From Adineta ricciae (lineage: Eukaryota > Rotifera > Eurotatoria > Adinetida > Adinetidae), in NCBI GenBank assembly GCA_905250025.1, contig CAJNOJ010000289.1:22748-86747 (forward strand): a stretch of DNA of 64,000 nt. Direction: 5' to 3'. The notes beneath the pieces were generated by a model. The model was not told the origin of the DNA. It was given only the letters and a program-made list of their open reading frames with translations, and did no database searches. This document shows, one piece after another, positions 10,860 to 21,517 of the stretch (the first letter of the stretch is position 1; every line of letters starts with the position of its first letter). Both the position numbers and the translations under genes were made by a program.

Positions 10860-11545
10860 ACAGACGATAACACATCATAATTTCACAATGTCAGTGTGTT
10901 CGACATTAAGGAAAATATCGGAATAACCTTTGTTATTATGTCAAAAAACGCACTTTTTTGTGACGTGAGAATATTTTATTAGATCATTATAAAACATATA
11001 CACAGTTATGTTATATTATCTTTTGAGATCGTCTCTAATAATATTACTCGAAATTCACATTGTATATGTCCAGAAAATAGAGATTTTCAGAAGTCAAACG
11101 TGCTTGAAAAACTGGAAATTTTGTAAGCAATATTTAGATGTTTGACGACGTTCTCTGGAAGGGACAGTCGATCGTATACAAAGTACATGAATCCGTAAAC
11201 TAGTGTACGGATGATATCATCGAAAAGAGCAAAGATAAAAGTGTTACAGCCTTGTATATTGTATTCGAATGACACAACTCACAAATCAATATTGACTCAT
11301 AGTAAAAAAAACACATGACGCAAAAAGAGAACGACCAGATTAAATACAATACTTGCATCTACGTTTTTCTTCTTCTGATCTAAGCGACATTGCGAAAGAC
11401 TTTCTCACGAATACATATGAGATGACATAATTTCTTGAATGATAATAAGCAAATATTACTGGGAAAAAATTCAACAACTTCAAAAAATTTTGTTATATAA
11501 AGAAAAATTATAAGAGAAAATAGTAATTAAGATTTAAGATACAAA
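10860..11545. other. Intergenic, no gene recognised (h1)
   Basis: Allele of 6225-6954 with several indels. TATATAAAG at about 11494-11502 lies about 45-50 nt before the F-box start and may act as its promoter. Confidence 0.45.
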
Positions 11546-12610
11546 ATGAATCAATCAAAACTACTTGACCTACCAAACGAACTATTAATTGAAATATTTC
11601 AATATTTCGATGTTAGTCAACTCTATGTTTCACTATATGGATTATCAATTCGACTGAACAACCTTGTCAATAAATGGCATTCGAAACACCTAACTTTCAA
11701 CACGATTGAAACCATCGACTTTGTACGTCAACATACAGATCTCGGACAAATTCGTTCTCTTTCAATATCAAATAGTGATCAAATGGTTTTATTAAACGAG
11801 TTGTTCAACATACCAGGTTTCCTTAGAAATTGTCAAGCATTATTTATATACGATATTATACCACTGGATTTTATTGATTTAGTACCCCGTCTAACATTGT
11901 TTCAGAGCTTAAAATCACTATCAGTCATTCGAAACGTTGAAATAAGTTATCCAGAAGTTTACAATAATCTATTCAATATGATCATATGTAAAAGAATACC
12001 AGCACTTAAATATCTTCAATTAACTGTACCTTGTCGAGTACAATTTCGTCCATCCCGTTTGTCATTATCTCTGCCAACTCCTTCAAATAATCTGGAGCAA
12101 TTAATTTTGAATCCTGCCACCAGTGCAGAGTTATCTTCTCTGTTTGGCTTTCTCCCCAGTTTAAATCGAGTTTCAGCTGACTCTTTCTACTTCGGACATC
12201 TGCATGATTTTCCAACAAAAGCCAAAATAACACATTTGAAAATTAGGGTGAGCCGCTCTTCAGATGCAACATTTGATAATCTAGCAGTATTTCTAGCGGA
12301 AACACCCCAGTTAAAATCATTCTCACTGCGGGCATTTAATCGACATTTAGCTGATGGAAAGAAGTTGGAACACATCATACAAAAAAATATTCCTTTATTA
12401 AAGAAATTTCAATTTGAATTTCTAATATCTGAAGTCATTGATATTGATAAGATAATGACCACTTTTCGAACAAACTTTTGGTTAAACATTAAACAATGGC
12501 TTGTCAATTATGATTACAAAGTATCTGGAACAAAACTACCAGGATTTATACAACGTCACAGAGTAGACAAGTTCTTTTGTATCGATATCTGTACGATATT
12601 TCTTGAATAA
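11546..12610 (+). CDS. F-box domain protein (h1)
   Basis: 354 aa. Begins with an F-box (LLDLPNELLIEIFQYFDVSQ and the following Leu-rich helix to about residue 45), the Skp1-binding module of SCF ubiquitin ligases. The remainder is Leu-rich with irregular LRR-like strands (LKYLQLTVP, NLEQLILNP, ITHLKIRV, LKSFSLRAF), a plausible substrate-binding region. No intron, no signal peptide. The stop codon lies within GAATAAAAC, so the poly(A) signal overlaps the end of the ORF. The convergent carrier gene ends 2 nt downstream. Substrate unknown. Confidence 0.83.
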   Translation: MNQSKLLDLPNELLIEIFQYFDVSQLYVSLYGLSIRLNNLVNKWHSKHLTFNTIETIDFVRQHTDLGQIRSLSISNSDQMVLLNELFNIPGFLRNCQALFIYDIIPLDFIDLVPRLTLFQSLKSLSVIRNVEISYPEVYNNLFNMIICKRIPALKYLQLTVPCRVQFRPSRLSLSLPTPSNNLEQLILNPATSAELSSLFGFLPSLNRVSADSFYFGHLHDFPTKAKITHLKIRVSRSSDATFDNLAVFLAETPQLKSFSLRAFNRHLADGKKLEHIIQKNIPLLKKFQFEFLISEVIDIDKIMTTFRTNFWLNIKQWLVNYDYKVSGTKLPGFIQRHRVDKFFCIDICTIFLE

Positions 12611-12612
12611 AA

Positions 12613-13539
12613 CTAACTGCGACTGTCTTTAATATTGAGATAAATCTTGGCAAAAAGATCGAATCCTGCCAGAAAACCGGCGCTCGGAATGCTTCTGATA
12701 ATCCAAGTATTAGCTCCTCTGAATAAACTTGAAATATGTTCATTGCGTATAATTTGAAACAGGCAATTCACATGACTTGTATACTGTCGAGAACTGCGAA
12801 TTTTGTCCCAACGCATACGTCTTCGGACAGTATCGACTGGATAGGAGACTAAGTGCGATACCAGGGTGACACTATAACCAAGTATAAACGAGAGAAAGAA
12901 GCTCGGGTTTTGTCCAAGTAAAATTGGCTTCAATGTATCATAGAAACCGAAATAGCATCCACGATAAATAACATCATGCACGCAGACAATAAGAAAATCA
13001 CGATAGAGACCACCTATGCCATCCGTAGCTAATATATTTTTGTACGCATTCATAATGCGATATAATTGCCCTTTCTCCCTTCTGATTTTACCAGTCCTAA
13101 TATCTTTATATACATGCTGTCGAGCATTATCCAACGAGTACAAAATACATACAGACAATGCACCGGCAATGCTACCACTAACGAAATTTTCCAAGAAAAT
13201 TTTCGAATATGAATCGTTGCTGTTCTGTTTGAACATACGTTTAATTTCATTCTTAAAAGCAAAGTTCAATGCATGAATAGGAAAATGTCGAATGCATATT
13301 GCTAAGTTGCCTTGATATAATGGACGAATACCTCTATACTTGTACGTTTGTATCATGCAATCGATAAAACCTTTGTATGGTCTAGAAATGAGACCATCTT
13401 TCAAGAACTGTGCTTGGTGCGTAATAAGTATTTTACAACGATCAACCGGAGTGATCAACGTTCTCGCCGCCACAGCTGTAACACTACTAATTACAAACGT
13501 TTCGATGAAATTCAATGATATATCTTGTCTTGAAGTCAT
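12613..13539 (-). CDS. ADP/ATP-carrier-like mitochondrial carrier (h1)
   Basis: 308 aa, three-repeat mitochondrial carrier (SLC25 family). Repeat motifs: TPVDRCKILI, YSLDNARQHV with Ser where Pro is expected, and YPVDTVRRRMRW. It keeps features close to ADP/ATP translocases (RPYKGFIDC, LYQGNLA, GCYFGFYDTLKP, SLFRGA), which exchange cytosolic ADP for matrix ATP across the inner membrane. The terminal signature is changed to RRRMRW, and h2 has RRRMWM, so substrate exchange may be relaxed or altered. The frame is open upstream to 13698, but the Met at 13539 matches the usual N-terminus. Intronless. Confidence 0.8.
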   Translation of the reverse strand: MTSRQDISLNFIETFVISSVTAVAARTLITPVDRCKILITHQAQFLKDGLISRPYKGFIDCMIQTYKYRGIRPLYQGNLAICIRHFPIHALNFAFKNEIKRMFKQNSNDSYSKIFLENFVSGSIAGALSVCILYSLDNARQHVYKDIRTGKIRREKGQLYRIMNAYKNILATDGIGGLYRDFLIVCVHDVIYRGCYFGFYDTLKPILLGQNPSFFLSFILGYSVTLVSHLVSYPVDTVRRRMRWDKIRSSRQYTSHVNCLFQIIRNEHISSLFRGANTWIIRSIPSAGFLAGFDLFAKIYLNIKDSRS

Positions 13540-13795
13540 TGTGTTAAGAAAACTTTGTTCTCTAATTAGCATCAAAGAGTCTAAATTATTCAAAATAAAA
13601 CATGAAGATCTTTTTTTTAAAATGAATAATATTTGCTGTAGAGGCACAACAGCAATCAAACGATAAGAACAGCAGCACGTGGATACATGTGTCAACAAAG
13701 TAATAAAACAATGAAAAAAAAAGAGAATCAGTTAGGATTTATTCCCAATTCAGAGACAATACATGCTTCTGAAAAAATCTCTTCGTACAAAGAAT

Positions 13796-14269
13796 TTAGT
13801 TTGTAATGCGACCAAGTGCAAGATCTCGTACAACACCTTTCTTAATAAATTCTGTAAATTCTTCCAAGCTGAGCATATAATCATTGTTTGTATCAGCCGG
13901 TTGAAAGTAACGAAGAAGCAAATATTGATTAGAATTAGGTACAATAGCAGGCATAAACACAGCCAATTCGTTAATATTAATTGAATTTGACTTGTCTGTA
14001 TCAAGCAAACTAAATGCTTCAGGTATGTCTGCAAGTGCACTTTCTACCATTAGAAATGGTCGAACTACTTTGATGAAATCTTCAAATGGCAGTGTTTCTT
14101 TCTTAATCGTAGCAGCGATTTGCTCGAAAACTTCTCGTCTGACGTGTACACGTTTTTGATTTACTTTGCCTTTGCCGAGAATTTCATCATAAACATATTC
14201 AGCTTCAGTTATTTGATCACCTTTTCGATGGAAATGTTCGTGAACACGAGTTTCATGTTTATCGGTCAT
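13796..14269 (-). CDS. EF-hand calcium-binding protein (h1)
   Basis: 157 aa from MTDKHETRV. Two C-terminal EF-hands: loop 1 DTDKSNSININE has all ligand positions (Asp1, Asp3, Ser5, Ser7, Asn9, Glu12); loop 2 DTNNDYMLSLEE is also canonical (Asp1, Asn3, Asp5, Met7, Ser9, Glu12). The first half is charged, with helices (EAEYVYDEILGKGK, VFEQIAATIKKE) that may be decayed EF-hands or a partner-binding segment. No signal peptide; likely a cytosolic calcium sensor. Minus-strand neighbour of the carrier and the secreted peptide, each with its own spacer. Confidence 0.8.
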   Translation of the reverse strand: MTDKHETRVHEHFHRKGDQITEAEYVYDEILGKGKVNQKRVHVRREVFEQIAATIKKETLPFEDFIKVVRPFLMVESALADIPEAFSLLDTDKSNSININELAVFMPAIVPNSNQYLLLRYFQPADTNNDYMLSLEEFTEFIKKGVVRDLALGRITN

Positions 14270-14644
14270 TGTCAACCAAAATCTAAATAGATCAATTAAG
14301 GGCACTATACTTATTAAATTCTTTACTAATGCGGTGTAATATGAAGGAAGAATCTTTCAATCGATCGTTCTTTGACGAAAAGAAAAATTTTCTCTACTGT
14401 TATTTCACTTCAATTGCAATTGAAGCCTTTTAGACGATAGAAGAAAGCAAACAAAGAAATTTATTTTTAGTATCTCTCAAATCGGAGAAAGAGAAAATTG
14501 TGTGAGTTGTTGCATAGAGTAATTATCGTTGAAGTTCGAGATTGAAACTCTCACCCACATCATCATTCTTCATATTTCTTTAGATGAACAAATGCTTTAT
14601 TAAACTTTTAGCAATAACATAATAAAACATCGCACGCTCAGTTT

Positions 14645-15014
14645 TCAGCCGGAAAGCTTAGCACAATTAGCAGCCGATTTCCCACTACACCAAAGTCCGC
14701 CAATGCACTCCCAAGGAGCTTTTCCACGCATTGCACAGTCTAACATCTTCTGACCGCATTCCAATGTAAAAGCACCGCCCATACATGTAGCAAAAATTGT
14801 CACGCGTGGTCCAAGAATAGTGACGACTCGAGCAATGACCGCTGCAACCACTGGAATAAATCGTTCTTGAACTTCATCATCCGCTGTTTCTTGTACTGCT
14901 GATGCATTCACATTGGAAAACAATAAGACTGCACAGACAAGAAAAACACTGAAATCTAAAATAACACTGACGTTCAATGAATGAATAAAATCAAAATTTG
15001 GATCTACCTTTCAT
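14645..15014 (-). CDS. Small secreted Cys-rich protein (2 exons)
   Basis: Reconstructed from exon 15014-15008 (ATGAAAG) and exon 14955-14645, across a 52-nt intron with GTAGAT donor and ATTTTAG acceptor; 105 aa. The splice gives a textbook signal peptide (MKDFSVFLVCAVLLFSNVNA, cleavage probably after ASA at residue 22). Next come a short acidic stretch (QETADDEVQE), a hydrophobic-basic segment (FIPVVAAVIARVV) and a six-Cys domain with spacing C-x8-C-x6-C-x9-C-x5-C-x7-C. The layout (signal, acidic pro-part, cationic Cys-rich end) resembles defence peptides or small inhibitors, but I recognise no family. The h2 allele has lost the second mature Cys. An unspliced reading beginning MNVSVILDF is also open. 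Confidence 0.65.
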
Positions 15015-15731
15015 TGTCATTATACTTGGAGTACAAAATTAAACTGTAAAATAACAAGAAAAAGCGATGCCATTTATACTCTTCTTATAGATGATTAGTA
15101 GCACTTACTTAAGATAGGCTTAGTAAAAACAATTAACCAATATAATTTAATTTGTTTGCGATATACCAAAGACTATCACATGGATAGAATGGAGTCACGA
15201 AAAGAATTGGTTCTTTGCATTTTTAATTGAAAATTCGCTTTCAGTTTTGTCTTTATCATTTGATTTGTATCGAAAACATAAACATCAAAATCCGACTCGA
15301 TAAAGTTATCGAATTTTCCATCGAAACGTTTATCTTTTGAAATCGTGCAAGTTTGTGCATCTCACTCACTCTCGAGATAAAGTAAAAAATAATTTTCTCT
15401 GTGTAATTGAAAACAAAATCGCTCCTTTCGCAGTTTTTCTATATGAAAAATACACGTGAGAGAGAGAAACCTGATTTTGTTTATTTTTGTCAGATAACAA
15501 ATAAAGATGCAATCACTTTATCATTACTTCATCTTTTCTATTGAAAAGCAAAACAAAATGCGTCAAATCGAGCGACTAGCCATATGCATTCTTTTTTCCT
15601 TTCCATAATCACGAATATCATGAATGATTGAATCGCACGATATCATGAAATATGACGAATGAGTAATAGTAACGTCTATACTATTCTATTGCGAAATATT
15701 CACCATCAAATCAAAATATCATTCATTCGAC
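15015..15731. other. Intergenic between divergent genes
   Basis: AT-rich spacer between the minus-strand secreted-peptide gene and the plus-strand ART-TM-LamG gene; it must hold both promoters. No ORF or repeat of note. Confidence 0.5.
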
Positions 15732-18371
15732 ATGGCATCGTTGCGAAGTAATCGTTATGTAAATAAGAGTATTACAGAGTTTCAAGAAGCAAATCGCAGT
15801 CCGATTTACGGTTATAAAAAGCAGATGTTAGTGACATTGGAAGAATCGGCTGAAAAACTTCATCCATTTGTTAACGATATTATGAAATATGTCGATGACG
15901 CTAAACAAAAATGTAACAGACAAATCAATTTATTAACCTGGGATGAATCCGCTGCGATTTATCTTTATACCATGTCGACACCGTTCTTTTCAGCGCTAAA
16001 CGATACACTCCGAGCGGAAGATCGCCATGCATTAAAGCCATGGTTTCCTTTCTTGAGATTGTTTTTGAATGCCTTGGAAAAATTACCGTCATCCGCGACA
16101 ACAGTCTGGAGAGCCGTATCCGGAGATACAGACAATTATTCATTGCAGGATGATGTTAAGATTTGGTGGAGCGTCAACTCTTCTTCAACAGCACTCAATG
16201 TCGTTCAAATTTATTTAGGCGAACGAGGAACTCTGTTTGCGATTGAAACGACACGCGGCAAAAAAATTGATGAATATTCGGCCTTTCCGGACGAGCAAGA
16301 AGTGATCATCATGCCAGGAACATTTTTGAAAATTGAAAGTGAACCATTGAATTTTATTGATCGACTTTTAGTTGTTCATCTAAAAGAAGAAGCAATAGGT
16401 CAACAACATCATGAAACGTATGGGTTTTTCTTTCTTTTAAAGAAATGATAATTTCATTCGAATTCTTTTCTGTAGCACGAATTTAAATCCATCGCCAAGT
16501 ACAAATGTCCTATTACCATCTTTGCCAATTGAAAATTTTGGTATTACTGATCAATCAAGACTTCTTTTATCAGAAAGCTCTCAGAATGTGCGTAGCTTTT
16601 CGAAGCTCTCCAAATGTCATTTGATCGTTTCATTAATATTTGCAATTTTAATACCAGGCGCAAGTTTTGGTATACTAGTTAAAACGCTTTTCTTTTCATA
16701 CTCAAGTACATATTCGTCGAATTCAATTCGCGTTGATACAAGGCCTATGTCTACTATTCCGACAGATTCGATGTATGTGCCAATCCGGACTTGTTCTCCT
16801 CGCCAATTTCACATTGAAGCGAATATTCTTTATTCATTTGATTGTTCAAGCGTTACGGATGAAATTCAAGACAAATACAATGGGGTTGTAACAAGAGATC
16901 TATGGAACTCATACTACGTACGTAAAGATCGTCCACTTTTTTGTTTTGTCGTGCTAGTTGTTAAAGGAAGGGCAAAAGAAATGCTCATGATCACGAGGTT
17001 TAAGAAAAGAGAATTTTCACAAGATTATAAAAAGATATACTTTTTAGAGTGAATTCAATGAAATCAAAGCACCAACGTATGTCTCACCTGATTATTCCGG
17101 CGTAGGTTCAGCAATTCAATTCCATCCTAATAGTAGTAAATACGTTCCTTTGGTCCAGTCACCAATCTTATTTAACCAATCATTCACATTAAGTTTTTGG
17201 GTAAATCCAAATATTGAAGTCTCACAAATTTATGGTCTAGTGAATCAAATCTACGTTACGGCACCTTCATTTAACATATCTATAATTGAAGAATATGTTG
17301 TCATGAGTATTTACGGAACATCATTATGGTCAACAAAGAAATTAAAAAACAATCAATGGCAATATTTATCATTCGTATTTAATGAAAAGAATATCTCGAT
17401 GAGCATTTTTATCGATGGAATTTTAAACGTTCAAACTTCTATTGGACATCATCCGTATGGAAATTATCGAATAACACAAACAACTTTTGGAAGTCTACAA
17501 AGCAGTAACAAATTTCATGGCTTAATCGATCAATTATCGATTTTTTTCGATATCAAAAGTCCGAGTGATATTCTCAACGAAGCGACATTAGTTGTTCATT
17601 ATACTTTTCAAGATGATAATATTGACAGCGAATTTCTTCTAAGAGATCATAGTGTAAATTCCATTAACGCCCATGGTTCACATATATCCCATTCAATTGG
17701 AAACAACAGAATACCCAATCGTAACGTTCTATGTTTATATAACTCAATATTATCGGATTTTCACACAAGTAATTTCCTTCTTCTTTCAACATTTAATTAT
17801 TCCTATTCGTATTCATTATGGATACATATATCAAATCAATCTTCGTCTGCTATACCTTTATTACATTTCATGAAGAAACTTCCATTGCAAAACGATTGCT
17901 TGAATCTTCTCGTGTTGAGACGAACAGGTAAGAACTTTCAGATTAAATTCAATTCAATTTCATAATCCGCGTGGTTTTCTAGAAGAAAATAAACTTCAAA
18001 TATCAATGCATATGTATGAATCTGGAAAAGCGATCATTTTCATTTCAAATACATCTGTTGAGTATTCCACGTGGTTTCATTTTGTCTTTATTTCCGAAAT
18101 GAATAATTGGTCATTTTATATCAATGGTAATCTTGCTGGTTCATCTATTCAAAAGGATTTTCATTATGATAATCAACAGCGTTTTATTTTAAGAATCGGA
18201 AATTCTCAACGACAATTTTCGAGTAAATACTCATGTCCTTTTGATGAAGTCACCAAATCGATGGTGATTGGAATTGATGATTTGAGATTTTACTCACGGC
18301 AGTTGAAATCTCAAGAAATTCAAGCACTTTATAAGAACGATCCAGATCCAACGAAACTGTATTTCAATTAA
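15732..18371 (+). CDS. ART - transmembrane - LamG-like protein (4 exons, h1)
   Basis: Four exons, 15732-16417, 16476-16917, 17048-17927 and 17983-18371, joined with consistent phases, give 798 aa. Residues 1-229 are an ART domain with the R-S-E triad: Arg127 (VWRAVSG), Ser150-152 (SVNSSS) and ExE Glu188/Glu190 (FPDEQEV). After a linker comes a single hydrophobic helix (about 278-302, HLIVSLIFAILIPGASFGIL) preceded by basic residues, which predicts N-inside/C-outside. The C-terminal half carries two LamG/concanavalin-like domains (FTLSFWVNP, WQYLSFVFNE, FHGLIDQLSIF; then FHFVFISEMNNWSFYINGN, IGIDDLRFYSRQL). So a catalytic ADP-ribosyltransferase would lie in the cytosol and a lectin-like ectodomain outside. 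Ligand and substrate unknown. The h2 copy at 29686-30925 is partial. Confidence 0.8.
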
Positions 18372-18998
18372 ACAAAAATAACTATTTTCAAATGTAATTA
18401 AAGTTCTTGTATTCGATAATACGACGTCGAACAACAAGTGAAATGTACACGCACACGATGTTAATCACGGTGTTCAAAACAACGTCTGTCGTATCAACGT
18501 AATCGCACGTTTTTTTTCTCTTCTTATTTCGTTATTCCTTGTCAAAATGCACAAAAATAGAGAAAGAATACGCGAACTGTAAGAATGTATTTAACTACAT
18601 AGGTACATATTCTAAAATGAAACTCCAAACGCAATCGATACCCACTCCGCTCATTCTCATCTCTCATACGAAGTTAGTTTTACTAAATTTTTGCTCGTGC
18701 CACATGACATTATTGAATTGGTAACTTGACTCTTCGATGGGACGAGTAAAGATTTTGAATATGAGTATCATAAAGCCTTCCTACAAGTGCTGAGCAATGT
18801 TGATGAATCTCGTTCTCACTGGCTCCTTAAGGCAAATAGGGACGTAATGCGTACACTGTAGAAGACATTGGACTGACACATGATGAAATTGAACGGTGTT
18901 ATGAGCAATATAATATCATGTTTTATGAAAATTCACGAATAATTTTCATTTTCAATAAAATACTCTTTTATTTTGAATAAAAAGATCATTTTTTTATA
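18372..18998. other. Intergenic between convergent genes
   Basis: 3' flanks of the ART-TM-LamG gene and the FG-GAP gene. TTCAATAAAATAC near 18950 may serve as a poly(A) signal on the plus strand. No gene recognised. Confidence 0.45.
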
Positions 18999-20134
18999 CT
19001 AAACACATTCATCGAGTAACACTGCAACACGATCAGAATCTGCGTTCGCGGCAATAATATCAAGTTTATTATTTTTATTTAGATCTGCTACTGCTAAAGA
19101 CTCAGGAGAAACGCCATCCGGATAAGTGACTTGTTTGTCAAATACACCATTTCCTTTATTATAGAAAATACCAATACTGCTACTGTGTTGATTTGCCACA
19201 AGAATGTCAATTTTCTTATCGTAGTTCAAATCAGCTGCTGTTATAAAATAGGGTTTGGCATTTGTTGGATAAGTAACTTGAGCAGCAAATGTTCGATTAC
19301 CATTGTTCATGAGAATTCCAATATTACTTGACTCACGATTAGCAACGAGAATATCGGCTCTTTCATCATCATTAACATCAATCACAAATAAAGAAACCGG
19401 CTCCTCACCTACAGGATATCTGACTGGATCAGCAAATGTTCGGTTATCCTGACTGATAAGAACACTAATATCATTGTCACCACTATTTGCAACGATAATA
19501 TCGCTCCTATTATCACCATCAATATCCATAACTGCTACAGAATATGGTTCAAAACCAGAAAAATAAACGACAATATCTTTGAATGTTCCATTCCCCAAAT
19601 TATAAAGAATGCCTATTCCTTCGGAGCCAGAATGAGGAACGATAATGTCAACGTTCCCATCCTGATCTATGTCAGCGATTGCGATCGACGTAGGAACAGG
19701 ACCAGTTCGATAAGTCACTTGAGAAGCAAATGTTCGATTACCCATATTCATGAAAATACCAACATTATTTGATTCAGAGTTTGCGACAGCAATATCAACT
19801 TTTCGATCACCATCAAAATCACCTGTAGATACATAATATGGCTTATTTCCAGTGTGATAGGTAACTTGAGTATCGAATTTGGCATCACCTTTGTTATAAA
19901 AAATACCGATATTGTTCGTACCTTTATTTGCGACAACAATATCGATGTTTCCATCCTGATCAATGTCAACTACAGATACGGAATGTGGATAAGAACCAGC
20001 GCCGGTGGAATAATTCATTTGTTTCATAAATTTATTGCATGAACCTATGCAAATATCAGACAAAGGACAGAAATCTTTTGGATTATTCTACTTGTAGTTT
20101 GTGTTGTCAATGTGGATGTTGTCATTGTCACAGT

Positions 20135-20191
<57 letters not shown>

Positions 20192-20466
20192 CAAAGTACT
20201 CAATGATAGAGTTGTTGGTGATGTCCTACCCCTAGTGAATACAGTAATACATGTTATCAACGCAACTAGAATGATAATCGATAAAGCGACAATTATTCCC
20301 GAATGAATGGGATATTGACGAAACTTTCTGATAAGTTGTAGATTTAGACACGGTTTCGATGTCGTTGATGATGGAATGTCTATATGAGAACATATTTCAT
20401 GATTAAACTTTGATTTTTCTTACTATTGTCATCCCGCTCTCGAAGTTCATACTTTGTACTTGCCAT
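18999..20466 (-). CDS. Thr-stalked FG-GAP repeat membrane protein (3 exons, h1)
   Basis: Exons 20466-20424, 20379-20092 and 20044-18999 (introns 44 and 47 nt) join in phase to 458 aa. Residues 1-46: hydrophilic cytosolic tail (MASTKYELRERDDNN). Then a transmembrane helix (GIIVALSIIILVALITCITV), a Thr-rich stalk from a GTT/AAC microsatellite, likely O-glycosylated, and seven FG-GAP/VCBS repeats, each ending in a calcium-loop-like motif (DIDQDGNIDIVVAN, DFDGDRKVDIAVAN, DIDGDNRSDIIVAN, DLNYDKKIDILVAN). Seven repeats suggest a closed seven-bladed propeller as in integrin alpha heads. Probable type II surface protein on a mucin-like stalk, with adhesion or ligand binding as the inferred role. Confidence 0.83.
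20133..20190 (+). repeat. (GTT)n microsatellite encoding the Thr stalk (h1)
   Basis: About 58 nt of nearly pure GTT with one GTC interruption, in frame on the minus strand as ACN/AAC Thr codons. The h2 allele (31277-31309) is much shorter and carries several GTC units. Confidence 0.9.
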
Positions 20467-20751
20467 AGCTCGAATAACTTGACACAAAAATCTTCTATTT
20501 CTTATTTATCAAAGTGTATCTTTTTTTTCTCTCTAGATAACAAACAAAGGTTTAACATCATGTTATCATACAGCGGGCATGTCATAGAGATGACACTATA
20601 ATTTTCCTTTCTTTTTTTGACAAGAACGATGAAATTTGATTTATTTAAAAGGAAAAAAAAGAACAATTTCGGTATTACCGAAATGTTTGATATAAACTCG
20701 AAAACATAAATTCAAGTTCTTTTGTGCATAATCTTCAGCTGTTCCGAAAAA

Positions 20752-20979
20752 CTATCCAATTGTTATAGAAAACGATCCAGAATGTGAAAGTGTTGCAACA
20801 TAATCTTGATCATAAGAAAACCCTTGTTGACAAGTTAATGTGTAAAGAAACTGTGTGCCATGCAAAACAGGTGATTGTACTGTACATCCCGATTGGACAA
20901 AATACGCCAAAGCTTTCGACGCTGGTTCGAGATCTAGATCAATATTTCCTGTGATTATAACAACGAAACCCTTAGACAT
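20752..20979 (-). CDS. Small conserved ORF, unknown (h1)
   Basis: 75 aa starting MSKGFVVIITGNIDL and ending GSFSITIG. No signal peptide or known motif. The same frame is kept in h2 (31866-32093) with about seven replacements and no indel, which supports translation but also suggests weak constraint. It lies about 290 nt upstream of the FG-GAP start on the same strand and could instead be an exon of a larger unrecognised gene; the reading frame continues upstream of this Met to about 21027. Confidence 0.4.
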   Translation of the reverse strand: MSKGFVVIITGNIDLDLEPASKALAYFVQSGCTVQSPVLHGTQFLYTLTCQQGFSYDQDYVATLSHSGSFSITIG

Positions 20980-21517
20980 GTTGAAACGACGAACGTATGC
21001 ATTTTCAATTTCGCGTTTAATTCTCAAACAATAGACACGATGACATCAGAAGCAAAACATAAATTCTTCTATTTTCTCACTAAACAAGCAAAGGAAAACG
21101 TGATCCGTTTATTTCATTCGACAATAAAGAAACTTTTTCTCATTTTACATCAGTAATGTTTGTCACGAGCAAAATTGCGTTCACATCAAGGTTATATATA
21201 ATTTGACGCATGGCGCAGAAAGAAAACAAACTCAATTTTTCTTGAGTATGGATAATGATAGAGCAAGTTATCATTGCGTCGTCTACCGATCGTAGGCATA
21301 GAATTATCTTTGTAAAAATTCGATTTTAACTCCTTCTGTTGACAAGTCACATGTTTTTGTTGATATTACGCACTTTGTGTATTATACGTTACCTTTTGTG
21401 TTTTTTCCCTTCTCCTTAGCAATCATTCATCTTTCAGTGAGCACGACAGAAATAAACGCATTTTGTTATCGTAATTTACGAATATAAACATATTATTTCG
21501 AAATATCGTTGGAAAAA
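20980..21517. other. Intergenic, no gene recognised
   Basis: AT-rich, alignable with 32094-32629 in h2 with small indels; no conserved reading frame. Confidence 0.4.

Noticed and set aside
5633..14859. A large tandem duplication of TPR, F-box, carrier, EF-hand and secreted-peptide genes
   Set aside because: Explained by two allelic contigs (5633-10266 and 10268-29620) placed one after the other. Both begin at the same base after an N, and the first contig (1-4411) overlaps the second of them without visible difference.
20045..20306. Separate poly-Thr and poly-Val ORFs over the GTT repeat
   Set aside because: The Thr frame is exon 2 of the FG-GAP gene; the Val frame is its antisense shadow.
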